DNA of 64,000 bases from Anoplolepis gracilipes (lineage: Eukaryota > Arthropoda > Insecta > Hymenoptera > Formicidae). The stretch spans positions 9,635,001-9,699,000 of the forward strand of contig NC_132972.1 in NCBI RefSeq assembly GCF_047496725.1, in the 5' to 3' direction. Below the pieces are notes generated by a model. That model made no database searches. It had not been told where the DNA came from and saw only the letters and a list, made by a program, of their open reading frames with translations. Shown here one piece after another: positions 49,401 through 59,870 of the stretch (position 1 is its first letter; every line of letters begins with the position of its first letter). The translations under genes and the position numbers were made by a program.

Positions 49401-52400
49401 TAAATTTTCATAAAACAAGATCTGATATAGATTACTATCGATGTAATTATTGGCAACTTTCTAAGTATGTATTGGGATTATTATATCATTAATTGCTCAA
49501 TCAATCTTTGCTCGATTAACGCTTTCGTTTAGACATCAACATTGAGGAAGCTACTATGATAACATTTTAATATCCGTTACAACAAATCTAAAAAGATAAA
49601 TTAAAATTTATCATTTTTGCTGCTCCGAATTTACCTGTGTAGACGTAAGCTGCTGGGCCTGTTGAATTTGTTGTTGTTGACTTGGTTGTTGCGTGCCTAC
49701 AACGGTGTTACAAAGCTCGGCGAAGGTTTGTATCGTCGATTCCGTGGACGTCTGCTGGAACACGGGGGACGTCGACGAGACTACAACAGCGCCACCGGTC
49801 GTGGGTATGCTGAGAGAAACTGTGACGATGCCCGCGGAGGCCGCCGCGGTTTCCAGAACATCCGACGACCGCGACTCCAATTGCGGTGAGGGTGCGCCCT
49901 CCGAGCTCTGGGAGTCATCCTCGAAGGTAATGTAGTGGTCCGGATGTTGGGGCTTCGTCACTTGTCCCTCGCAGGTGGCCTTGAAGGGAATGTGACCCTC
50001 TGGGGAAAGAATTTAATCGTGAAAAATTATTGACAGGAGTTTCTAAAAACTTGACATAACTTTAAACGTGACGTAACCATTATATTACAATAATAAAACA
50101 TAGTAAATTTGTTTATTTTTATACATTGCATTTTTTTTTATAAGTAAGTTTCATAAATAATCATATCGTACTCTTTTATTTTAGTAAAGGCTATCGAGAT
50201 AGAGGTACCTTTGACTGCCCTCTCGATAGGCTCTTCAGTATGAAGGATATTCTTTTGGATGAGTTCGAGCGGTCCGGGTCGATGACTGAGCTGATCGTTG
50301 AGATGATCGGCTAGCCTGGCCTTCTTCAGCATCCGCTGTCGCTCGGCCAGACTCGGATCCACGTGACCCACATCTTCGAGGATGTGCTGTCGGACGAGCT
50401 CGTCCCTACCTGGTCTCTGTTGGATCTTCGCCTTCAGCAGATCGCCTGTCTTTGCCCGCTCCAGCTGCTTCCGTTGCTCGTGAAACGCCGGTGGCGTTTT
50501 CAACGCTGCGTGTTCGAGAAGAAATACATCCTTGTCTCTCATATCATTTTTTATTTGCTCTTTCTTGACGCGATTAATTTTACGCATGGCATGTCATGCT
50601 AATACATTGCATCGCAAACTTTTTTTTCGCAAATAACGGAATAATCAATAATCGCAGAGGAGACTGATTCGAGGCTGTCATCGTAACTTTTTTCTGATTC
50701 TGGGTCGCAATTTTTACCGAGTAGATTTTCAAAAAAAAAAAAAAATAAAGAAAAAAAGAAAGAAAGAAGACAAGTTCTCGCAAGCATCAATTTGACGATG
50801 ATTCTCAAATGCGTTCGCATGGCGCCATTTTCGTGTCAACATGACGTTCTCTCCTCCGCACTCGCATTCCCCAACACCATTAAGTCGCCGAATAAATGAT
50901 CCTCGAAGCGTGTTCCTACTGCCATGTATTTCCGGACGCGGGCGTTGTCGTTTGCGCGGAATAAAAGCGCGTGTACGCATCATCATCTACGCCATCCTCG
51001 TGGCAACGGAAATGTGAAAATACACGAGCGCGTCCTGGTATTTTAACGCACCGTAAGTTTCCGTCTTGGATAGAGCACGCCGGCGACTCTCCCTCCCTCC
51101 CGCTCCCCCTCCCCCTCCCGCGGGGTCGCGAGTTTTTTTTAGCGGCTTCGAGATTAATCACGAATGCAATTCCTTTGCACGTCGTGTCTCTTCCGCGAAA
51201 GATGCAACGTTTCCTCGGATATTACTCTTCGACTCGTTTACGAAAGATTTATGGTATTCTTACGAGAATAAATGAAAAAAAGAGAGAGTTTCGCGACTTC
51301 TCGCATTACATGCTGTGAAAATTGTACTGTAAACATGCGGGATGATTATAAACTCGCTCTCGAGAGCGAACGAAATGTGCCGAATTCAGTTTCCTCGTTT
51401 CGAAACGTCTCTGTCGTATCGTTCCCTTCTGTGCGCGAGATTTCAGAGGCACCGAGACGTCTGACGTCCTTGCGACGCCTATTCTAATCTCACGCGAAAA
51501 GTGTCTGAGGGGCGTCGTTAATCTGCCGCAATAAACGTCGTCTTCCGCGGTTGGAGTGAGCTCAAGATTGGGGAAATAAAATACGAAATTGCGAGCTCTC
51601 TCCCTCTACACGACGATTGACATTTCGCGAGCAAATCGCGTAGATCTATTTGTATTTGCTCGTTGTATACTTGCGTATGACGATGCGGACGCACTTGATG
51701 ATACGGTACGATACAATCTGGCAAGTATCTCGCTACAGCAAGCAAGGCAATAAACTTCGTAGATAAATTAATATGAACAGATTAATATCATCGTAAATGT
51801 ATTAATATATAATTTCATTCAACTGAGTATTTATAATTATTTAACGAGCGATCTTTTATGTGTAAAAGTTTTCACCATATTTAATATACACTTAATAATA
51901 TAGATATATAGTTTAGATTAAAGCAATTAAATTTCATATTATTCATACATAATATATAATATCTCATAGATTTAAAATAAATATTATAAAAAGAATACAA
52001 ACAAATTTAAACGCTAAATTTTAATAGCTATTATTTTTCATTAAATTTTAAATTACATTGAAAAAATTCAAGTAAATTACAAATAACAATAAAGACAGCT
52101 GATAAATGAAACTTTCTTTGTTTTAGAAATTTTTTTCGCAGAAATGCATCAATTTCTTCTGGAAGAAACTGGATTTATAACACAATTCTGGTCGGTTTCT
52201 GCGAAAGCGACTATTATCCTCGGATGCAGAAGCGACTTTAAAGCCTCAGGGAGTTACAAATGAATGAATCCCGTAGAGTATGGAAATGCATATACACGGA
52301 TGCGCATAAAGGCGAACGAGGTGCCTATCAAAGTGCGTATTTTCATCAGCCCGGCAATATATACCGGGCGCTATAAAACGTGCTGGCGCGCGGACGGTAA

Positions 52401-53261
52401 CAAGAGCAATATTTTAGGGTGTGACCCAAATAATTACTGGATGCCGGTGCTCTCGTTCTGGTAAACATTTGGTATCCGTCGTAAATCTATCGAGCAACTA
52501 GAGACTGCCGCTCTTATACCGTTGATCGTTTCGGGGATTTCGGGAGCGAAAGACGACGAGCGCGTCGCGCAAGTGTCTTTACTTTTGTTTTTCTTCGTTT
52601 ACTTACTTCCATGCTGCTCGCGTGCCACGAGAATTTAGTTCATCCCACGATACGATAAAGAAGAATGATCGAATCACTTATTGTGGAAAAGGCACGTGTT
52701 ATATATAAAGGTTCGAGAACATCCTTGCAGCTGTTATTTTACAGGAAAGTCGACTTGTGTTCTTTTTCTTCATAGATCGATTTAATTATTACGAGATTAA
52801 TTGACTTGGAAACGGTCCAATTTGCTTCACTTCTCAAAACTCACAAAAACGATCAATAATTATCAATTTCTTTAATCATTGCGAAGCAATTTATCACAAT
52901 CTACAAGTGTCCTAGATATCAAAGAGGCTTACTTTTTATATATAATTCCCAATAAGAGGCTCGATAATTGACTCGCGCATGCATCAATCTATCCGACTGA
53001 AAATGTTTTTTAAGAACACGGAGACCGGTCAGAAATGATGTTCAATAATGGGTCGTAACGACAGCTGCGCAGATCGCAAGTATCGACAAAGATTTTAACA
53101 GCCTCGAGTTCTACAAGCGCAATTTTCCGCGGCGTACGAAAAAAAATAAATGAAAAAATATAAATAGCGTAATAAACAAACGGATCAACACTTACATGGC
53201 ATGATGCCTTGCGCAACCAGCTGATTGATGGGTCGCCTCAGCATAAGCTTCACCTTCAACG
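44463..53261 (-). CDS. Mrtf: Myocardin-related transcription factor (MRTF/MAL), 10 coding exons, 5' end not found
   Basis: Actin-regulated coactivator of SRF: G-actin binding to RPEL repeats holds it in the cytoplasm, and release lets it enter the nucleus. Exons in gene order: 53261-53196, 50505-50209, 49999-49635, 49359-49060, 47378-47238, 47018-46835, 46754-46461, 46233-45623, 45430-44915 and 44780-44463. Every junction is GT-AG and keeps frame; 3092 nt, about 1029 residues. Domain order: RPEL1 (VKLMLRRPINQLVAQG), RPEL2 (QRPGRDELVRQHIL), RPEL3 (HRPGPLELIQKNIL), basic B1 ending KFHEYK, Q-rich LLLQQQQLFLQWQLEWQHK, SAP (DMKVSDLKVELKRRNLP), leucine zipper (DIIKVQRRRIEELQREL), about 21 Gln, and an acidic C-terminus with LDPMDF and DWLDSLMP. 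The first exon found begins in mid-codon with no ATG, so upstream coding exon(s) are missing from this annotation. The order and motifs match the animal MRTF family clearly. Confidence 0.95.
44915..45430 (-). CDS. Mrtf: MRTF exon i: activation-domain region
   Basis: 172 codons in phase 0, acceptor ttgtacag, donor AAA|gtaaat. Starts VKIEPVQKSHIKSQVVDDVLEILIKNGELPP, written here only as its landmarks VKIEP and DVLEILIKNGELPP, the conserved entry to the MRTF transactivation region. The rest is Pro/Ser/Gln-rich and includes a polyPro run of seven. Confidence 0.92.
45623..46233 (-). CDS. Mrtf: MRTF exon h: leucine zipper and polyQ
   Basis: Acceptor tgtttcag, donor AAAG-type AAG|gtgatg. Encodes the dimerisation coiled coil DIIKVQRRRIEELQRELYK, then a Gln-rich segment with about 21 uninterrupted Gln, then a hydrophobic/Ala-rich linker. 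The polyQ follows directly on the zipper and could extend the coiled coil. Confidence 0.93.
45971..46033 (-). repeat. CAG/CAA polyglutamine tract in MRTF
   Basis: About 21 consecutive Gln codons, mostly CAG with scattered CAA (read on the - strand), including an uninterrupted run of eight CAG. It is the longest coding repeat in the window and a likely length-polymorphic site. Confidence 0.9.
46318..46403. repeat. (CT)n followed by (GC)n inside a 227-nt MRTF intron
   Basis: About 68 nt of nearly pure CT run into about 17 nt of alternating GC/CG. Together they fill more than a third of the intron between the SAP exon and the leucine-zipper exon. In the MRTF transcript this reads (GC)n then (GA)n. 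Confidence 0.9.
46461..46754 (-). CDS. Mrtf: MRTF exon g: SAP domain
   Basis: Acceptor attcgcag, donor CCAG|gtaaaa. Encodes VSDLKVELKRRNLPVSGSKP and the rest of the SAP DNA-binding helix pair, then a Ser/Pro-rich linker with IKDEPNSP, a possible sumoylation-type motif (inference). Confidence 0.94.
46835..47018 (-). CDS. Mrtf: MRTF exon f: Ser/Asn-rich linker to SAP
   Basis: Acceptor ttatccag, donor AAAG|gtacc. Encodes YPQIILPAAQKPLS, a low-complexity Ser/Ala/Asn run, and the first residues of the SAP domain (LEDMK). Confidence 0.93.
47238..47378 (-). CDS. Mrtf: MRTF exon e: GPPNAQK and Q-rich box
   Basis: 47 codons, acceptor gttgtag, donor AAG|gtacta. It begins GPPNAQK directly after FHEYK as in vertebrate MRTFs, and ends with LLLQQQQLFLQWQLEWQHK. 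Confidence 0.94.
47379..49059. other. MRTF intron with CpG-rich island at about 47.64-48.37 kb
   Basis: A 1.68-kb intron between exons d and e. Its first part is GC- and CpG-rich, with many short CG-containing runs and pyrimidine tracts, unlike the AT-rich second part. ORFs on both strands are open through it because stop codons are rare in GC-rich DNA; none resembles a known protein. It may contain an internal promoter or enhancer. Confidence 0.4.
49060..49359 (-). CDS. Mrtf: MRTF exon d: Pro/Ala-rich linker and basic region
   Basis: Exactly 100 codons in phase 0, acceptor tttaatag, donor AAA|gtaag. The Pro/Ala/Ser-rich stretch is followed by the basic segment KDKNRKKSKTKSQPKTRTIK and FHEYK, the nuclear-import and SRF-contact region of MRTFs. 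Confidence 0.93.
49635..49999 (-). CDS. Mrtf: MRTF exon c: linker
   Basis: Acceptor tccccag, donor ACAG|gtaaat. Encodes EGHIPFKATCEGQ and a Ser/Thr/Val/Gln-rich linker containing GAPSPQLESRSSD, which parallels the vertebrate GSAPSPLESGSSD segment after the third RPEL. No folded domain is visible. Confidence 0.92.
50209..50505 (-). CDS. Mrtf: MRTF exon b: RPEL2 and RPEL3
   Basis: The acceptor gaacacgcag ends at 50506 and the donor AAAG|gtacct follows 50209. Joined to exon a it reads GIMPSLKTPPAFHEQ, closely parallel to vertebrate GIMPPLKSPAAFHEQ, which fixes the junction. It contains two canonical RPEL motifs (RPGRDEL, RPGPLEL). The frame stays open upstream of the acceptor to ATG 50587, an alternative start candidate. 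Confidence 0.93.
50506..50587 (-). other. In-frame extension upstream of MRTF exon b with ATG (alternative first exon candidate)
   Basis: From ATG 50587 the frame runs 27 residues (MRKINRVKKEQIKNDMRD..., rich in Lys/Arg) straight into exon b. An in-frame TGA lies 6 nt before the ATG. This could be simple intron read-through, or a real alternative start giving an MRTF without RPEL1. Confidence 0.3.
50506..53195. other. MRTF intron of 2.69 kb between RPEL1 and RPEL2
   Basis: Non-coding. Immediately after exon b (in gene direction, upstream) comes a short open frame with ATG at 50587; then a poly(A)/AAAG tract at about 50730-50765, a CpG-rich part at 50.9-51.7 kb and an AT-rich part at 51.75-52.15 kb. 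No other gene is recognised. Confidence 0.6.
53196..53261 (-). CDS. Mrtf: MRTF exon a: RPEL1
   Basis: A 66-nt exon between acceptor ctgttgcag and donor CAT|gtaagtg. It encodes LKVKLMLRRPINQLVAQGIMP, the counterpart of the vertebrate RRTREELVSQGIMP segment, but with Gln where RPEL has Glu. It enters with two bases of a split codon and leaves with one, so coding exon(s) must precede it. Confidence 0.9.
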
Positions 53262-55925
53262 CTGCAACAGAAAAAGCGAGCCGCCGGTCATAAAGTGCAT
53301 CTCCTTAGTTATGGGGAAGAAATTAAGGGCCAATTCGAAAGAGCGGCCTCCTCCTCAACCTCGTGGAACTTTTATTTCAACGAGTGCATTGCACCTCCCC
53401 TCGGCGAGACCTCGGCAGGCGGGGAAGCCGTTCGCGAAATCCTCCCGACTCTCTCGACGCTCCAATTTCTGCGGGATTTCCGCCGAAGAGTCGCGACAGC
53501 CGCAAAATATCAAGCCACGCGACGCGAGATGCTTCTATAAAAATCACGGAGATCAAAGTCGATCATTCGCCCTAACCCGGCGTAGATTTTTTCCTCTTGG
53601 GTTTTTTCCTTACGCATACCGTCCGCGTCTTTCTGATCCTTTTAAAGAGCGATGATGGTTTTATGTTTTCACATTTTTCTAACAAGTTGATGTAATTAAA
53701 GGAAGACTTGATTTTATGTATTGTTTCATTTCATTGATAAATATTGAAACAATAATATATTTAATGGATAAAAAAAAATCTTTAAGATCGTTAAAATCGT
53801 TAAAAAGCTGAAAAATTTACAAATGAAATATGTTACTTTCTGATAACTATATTTTGTTATCTTATAATGATATTAATTTTACTCTCGTAAATTTTAGCGA
53901 AAAAAATAACTTAAAATAAAGTTTCTATTTTCTAGTTAGCATGATTATTGCGATTGCGTTATATATTTTTAATTTAACATTTCTCAATTAATATCCCTGT
54001 ATTTCCGCTAATTGTAAATGTGGATACAAAGAACCGCGAAGACGCACCGAGGATCAAAGGTCGAAGAAATGCGCGGGAGTCTTTTTCTCTCCCCCGCGCA
54101 GGATCGGGTACCCAAGTAACACACAAGTACAGAATTAACACACAAAGGGCCGGCGGTTATAAATACGCGTACGACGCGGGCCAGATTGCATAAATTGTCT
54201 GCGAAAGAGGAAGAACAAAAACGCGGAGGCCGCATGGCCGCGCAATCTGAATTCAAAGCGGCCAATATCCCGGCGAAATGCCTGGCGCAGTGCCTTTGAG
54301 GATAATGGCTCATCCGCAGTGAAGATTCGCTACTTTATGCGTTGCTGCTGCTGCTGTCGTTGGATTCGTTAACACAGTTCATATTCCTCTCGAATCGTCA
54401 ACAAACATTACATTCTCTCTCTCTCAATCTTTCACGTCTTTGAAAACAGTGACAATCGATATTTGGCGAAAATTATACAATGCTTATAACATTGTTAGGT
54501 GAATTTTATTGTATCGCGAATAGCAATGTCAGCGAGAAATAATTATTGGTTGTAACGAATAAAGTCATTGAACAGATGGTATTCCTCTTTCTTATTGCAA
54601 GGAGCATGATTTAATTCGTCGCATAGTTTCACTTAAGTTACAACTGCTTCGAGATTGAAATATGCTTGCTGAAATTTTGAGCGACATTGTATTTTAGTAT
54701 TATATAACATGAATCCGCGATGCTGCAAATGAGACAGAGAAATCTATTGGAGCTGACATATATTTCGTCTCGCTCGCATAAACAACGTATGTGTCGAGAA
54801 AGATGAAATTGTCATGGAATTCGGTGCTCTTTCCTTGTTAGTTAGTGTTATCTGATCGTTAACATCTGTCTTCAACATTTCATAGTGTTTCATTTTTGCT
54901 TTCTAAAGTGTATTTTATTTTAGCTTGCATCTTTATTCTTTTCTATGCTTGCCAAATATCGATATATATTTTCCTTTTTTTTTTTCGCAAAAATATTTTC
55001 CTTTCCTTTCCTCCAATATATTCATAAATATACACGACCCTTAAATATTTAAATCTTCCAAATTAATTAATTAATTTAAAATGTTTAAAATATTTTAACC
55101 ATTTTTATATTTTAACATTTTGTAATATTTTAAACTTTTCTCTATAAAACGCCAATGCATTTCTTTGTACAAGCTTTGAAATATGCGCGCACAATGTACG
55201 TTCCAAGTATGATTTCCAGGATCGATAACGATATCGATTAGGAATGCTCGTTAAAAGATAAAACTATTGCGATTAAATCGCGTCGATAAGATTCTAGAAC
55301 GTTTGCTTGCATCTTGTACCTGCGGTCATAATAATTCGTCCCTTCGAAGGAGATTTTCGAACCGGCGTATTCCGCGATTATCGCCCGAGTATCGTAATCA
55401 TAATAATTCGCGCTAATTGGCGATTCCGTCAAATTAAATAGGTCGTTTAGTTACTACGAAACCAATAATAAATTTGGTCAGTTCAACTTCAGCTAGTTTC
55501 TTAATAACTCGACAACACAGGCTCAGCAGCAACACATGTCGTAATAATATCGCTACTCTTTATGGATAATCGATTTTATTTCAAAGTGTTGCAATTATGA
55601 CCGCGTTTTATAAAATATGTATTAGAGTATCTGATGAAATAAAACCTTGAAATATATATATATATATATATATATCAAATTTAAAAAAAATTTTAAATTT
55701 TATTCCATTTAAAAGTTTTTTTTATTTTAATTTTCGATCATTTCATCGAAGGACGATTAATGAAGATTCGAATAAATTGAAAATCCTGTCTGGCGAGGTG
55801 AAACAAAGCAGGAAAGCTGAGTGGACGCACAGCAGAGGGAGGATAGCAGAGAAGATAGATGCTAACGACCAGAGCGGCGGTGGCTACCGAGAGATACGCT
55901 GAACCAAACGCCGCGTCACGAGAGG

Positions 55926-55929
<4 letters not shown>

Positions 55930-55981
<52 letters not shown>

Positions 55982-55982
55982 C
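55930..55982. repeat. (CT)n microsatellite
   Basis: CT run of about 53 nt with one TTT interruption. Confidence 0.95.
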
Positions 55983-57639
55983 TCCTCTCTCGAGTTCGGC
56001 GCACGTGCATATAGCTGCACACGTGCATACTTGTGCCGTGTAGCCGATGGCATGGCAGGTTACGACTTCGTGGTTCGCGTGGCTCGATCGCGCTTTAACG
56101 CGGAATTCCCACCGTGTCTCGCATTTCTGGAAGCTTCCGTCGTTGTTTCGCCTCCGCAGACCGCGTAATGGCTAATTTCTTAACCCCGAAGGGTTAAACA
56201 TCCTCCGAGTTATGTGCAAAATTTGGTTTTAACATGTTGTAATTAATGGCGACGTGTGTGAGTAAATATAACTCGAGCAAATATAATTATGAAATATTCC
56301 GCGATCTATAAATAGATTATAAAATATATTCAAAACAATAAATTAAATCTAATCATTCTGTATTATTTAACGAGAAAGGCAATAAAATATTTTGGGGTGA
56401 ATTATATTTTCTCCCTTCTCATTTCCTATTTATCCTCATGAAATATACGAGACAAATCTCATTATTTAAAGATTTTAAGGATTTTTATAATATTGGTGAA
56501 ATTTATCTGCTTTTTTTAATTACAATATTCTCATTAATCCAAAGCAGCTATTATTGTTTATGCGAAGCCCACGTGTAAGAATTCACGCAAGTAATATACG
56601 TATCGCGATACATTGGCCAAGCCATCTATCATATTTCAGTATTTCCAAATATTTACACAGTCAACACGGTAAATCTCGCGTCTTTTACGATTGCAATAAA
56701 ACTTACAACTGTGTAACAACGTATCAATATTACGGTTATCACTTTTCGCACGTATATATTTCATCGATCCGCGAGACGTACGTCTACTTATGCGAACGCT
56801 TTGCGTGCCACGAATGTCTTAAAGGTGCGTATTTCGAACTAAATTCATTACCAGACTCTCCCACGCATTGGCTCGCAAACTCGTGTTAATTGCTATAAAT
56901 TTCTGGATGCGCAGAGAGTTATGGGAACCACGCGCCGCCGCAAATATTTGCGACATCCATAGAATGCAGATTTGCCCGGTGCATTCCTTAGAGGCGATTA
57001 TCCTCAACGCGCATTCAAGTTACAGCTTTTGCCACTTTGAGTCTCGCTTCGCGACGCATTGCTCTTGTAAACCGCCGTGCTAATTTAACGGGTGGCTAAT
57101 AATCGTAGGAATAATTAGATCTGACATTCTAGACAATTAGATAAAATCTTTGTAATTTTATTTTTTCTTACACTTGTTCATAAAACTGCAAAATGAAACA
57201 AGACTCAAAAGTATTTTCTTATCGAGATGAAAAATAAGATTGCATCGAAATGCATAAGTTAATCCAATCGACATTCGATGTTATTATTTAGATGTAGGAA
57301 TGTACCTATATAAATACCATCGAAGCTATCGTCGGTTTTACGATCATTTCGCTAACACGTTCCTTACGAAGAGGCTTGCTTTACGACGATGGAACGATCG
57401 GCAAATAAATCAACGGCACTGGAATCTTAAGCGCGACGTTAAAGAATTCCGGAAGACATCGGATTCCTTCCACAATCTCATAAATATTAGCCTTCGTGAA
57501 TTTGTTCGTTCGCTACTGTTTTGACCCCAATTTTCGGTCTCATTCTTAAACCAATTCGACAAATTGCCATCGCGTTCCACCATATGTTCATCGACGTCCT
57601 TACGTGCTTCGACTGTGTTGCAAGAAAGCGCATAAAACG

Positions 57640-58000
57640 CGACGCTAACGCATAACGTTTATCGCGATGCATTTACTGGAGGCTTGTCTATAGCCGGAAG
57701 ATATTGCGTTCCGGCTAATGGAACAATTTACAGCGCCTATGCAGGAATTATCAGATCGATGCTATACGTGTAGTAGAAACGTCCATGAATATTCGGGAGT
57801 ATATGTCATGCTTCGGATACGGTAAATTGTGATACGCGTTTATTGGAAAGACCTCCATGACCGCAAGATATTGCATCTTAATAGGATGACAACTCTTGTA
57901 ACGCATAAATAGAAATTATCTTTCGAACGATATTGGGTGCAAAGGTCTATGAATGCTGAAAGCTTTCGCAATACACGTGTATATGCAGTAAACGTATGGC
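57640..58000. repeat. Degenerate 165-bp tandem duplication
   Basis: The segment starting GCATTTACTGG near 57668 (with GGAAGATATTGCG and AATTATC) aligns to the segment starting GCGTTTATTGG near 57837 (with GCAAGATATTGCA and AATTATC). Within each, GTC(C/T)ATGAAT recurs at 57780 and 57945, giving a consistent 165-bp offset. Confidence 0.5.
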
Positions 58001-58599
58001 AATCATGAATTGTCATGGCAATTTTGAACTCGAGTCTTACATCGTCATATACTCGAATAAGTTTAGTGTTTACCGTTTACCAAGACACGGTAATCCAAAA
58101 AGATTTCATGCACCGCGAATGCCAATGACGTATAACAATAAAAGCGAAAAATTTTAAAGGCCATATATATATTAGGACAAAAATTAAATTTAGATACAAA
58201 ATTGAAATGAAACGAAGTATTTTAGAATCATTTATTTTCGAGACACTGAGTAGATGGATAGAAGTCGGGCATTCACGAAATAGAAAAGCAGACTACGTAA
58301 GCCCGCATAAGACACGTTTACGTGTCAGGCGGGGGTGATCCAATAATACGGTAGCTTTGGGTATAAATAAAGCCTGCGAGCCCGGAGATCGCGAGAGAAG
58401 TTGTCTTGTCGTCTTCTCTCCTCTCCTCTGTCACCCTCCCGGTCCTCCCTTCCTCGCGCAATCGCTTATCTCTCTTGTCCACCGCTTTACGGTCTTCGAT
58501 CTTCTAATTCCACTCATGTCTTCACGCTTTATCGTGCGCGATCCCTATTTTTTTTCCTCGCCTTTTCCTCTTAGACGAGGCAAAATGTGACATTTTTTT

Positions 58600-58845
58600 T
58601 TCAAAATAGAAACTGAAAGCCCTCCCCCTCGTTCCTGTTTCCTCCACGCCTACGTGATTTTCGAGAGATGAGCGGTGTAAACACACACATCTCGTGACCG
58701 CCCCATGGAATATTCCATTCCCCAAATAACAGACCACTTTATCAACACGATTGCGAAACTCTAGATGGAGATATTGTAATTTTTCTGGCAAACTATTTTG
58801 ATCTTCTCTTATTCCCTCATGGACCAAATTGTCTTCTGAAAACAC
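58600..58845 (-). other. Candidate exon (weak), possibly MRTF N-terminal
   Basis: A good acceptor (acacgtgtgttttcag) ends at 58846, followed by an open frame reading EDNLVHEGIREDQNSLPEKL and continuing QYLHLEFRNRVDK. This has a more protein-like composition than the surrounding shadows. No strong donor follows; CAC|gtaggc near 58650 is the best seen, and the lower boundary given is approximate. It is on the MRTF strand and about 5.3 kb upstream of the RPEL1 exon. I do not recognise the peptide. Confidence 0.22.
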
Positions 58846-58846
58846 A

Positions 58847-58883
58847 CGTGTAAATTAAATTTCCCTAAAATTTAATTTACACG
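58847..58883. repeat. Perfect 16-bp hairpin with 5-nt loop
   Basis: CGTGTAAATTAAATTT at 58847-58862 and its exact reverse complement at 58868-58883. It overlaps the pyrimidine tract of the candidate acceptor at 58846 on the - strand. Confidence 0.85.
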
Positions 58884-59479
58884 CACGTATAGTAGGAAAA
58901 GAGCATAAAATTTTAATTTTCTTAATTAATGTCATAATAAGCGCATAATTTAATAAAATCTTCAATGATTTAAATATCATTTGTCTTTCTATCACAATAC
59001 GAATGATACAATCAGCAAATGAAAGATTTCATTTAATTTTTACTGCCTGACACATTAATAGCTGCTTCGTCGCCACGAGAATACTAATTAGAATTGGTCG
59101 ATGAATTTATCGCGCAACCACTTGAATTTTTCAGAGTGGCACGTTTCCCGCTATTGTTTCCCCACGCACAATTGGACGAAGAGTATTAAATGCACGCCTG
59201 TGCATTTACGTCAAAGCACGGGGAAGGACTGCGAACGGACAATCGTGAATATCGTCGTGACGAATGCTCGATGGCGTCCATTTGACGTTCGTCACTATTC
59301 ATATTCTGCTCATTATCTCATATTTATAATTAATTGACATTCCCGTGCGTTATTTCCTATTCGTGGATATATATGCGTCATAAAAAATCACATTAACGTT
59401 TTGATTTGTATTTTGGATCGATTAATCTTCTAAGAATTATTACAAATGATAATGACAGAAAGATCGAGAATATTTCTTC

Positions 59480-59870
59480 AAACAAAAAATAAAATATATA
59501 AGATGTATCGTAATTATCAGATATACTTTTAAGAGATTTCTTGATCAATTTGGAGACGATTTTTTTCTCAGCGAAAATGTCGAGAGAGGTCATTATTTTT
59601 TGCAAACTTTTAATGTTTGCCATTATATTTCTTTATAACGAAGCATTAAATTAAAATTTTATTAAAGTAAACTCTGCTTGAGAAACTGCATCTTAACGAA
59701 AGAATATAATTATGTCTTTTAACTCCACAAAGTTTAGTTTGCGAAAAAGCTTCTTTTTCAATCACTTATAATTCGAAAATTATTGATGCCTCAACATTTT
59801 CAAGAAAAATCGTCTCCAAATTGGCTAAAGAATACGCCTTTCAAAAGATATAGCAATTACCTTGTATATA
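59480..59870. repeat. Imperfect foldback with 18-bp perfect core
   Basis: AATTTGGAGACGATTTTT at 59547-59564 is repeated inverted at 59805-59822. Weaker inverted matches follow inside (GAAAATGT, ATTTTT, GCAAAC) and outside. The 240-nt interior is AT-rich. An open frame of 76 codons (59623-59393, - strand, hydrophobic C-half) overlaps the left arm and is not recognised. Confidence 0.7.

Noticed and set aside
56554..56889. 111-codon + strand frame
   Set aside because: Begins at a non-ATG codon, composition irregular, no family recognised, in intron-like DNA.
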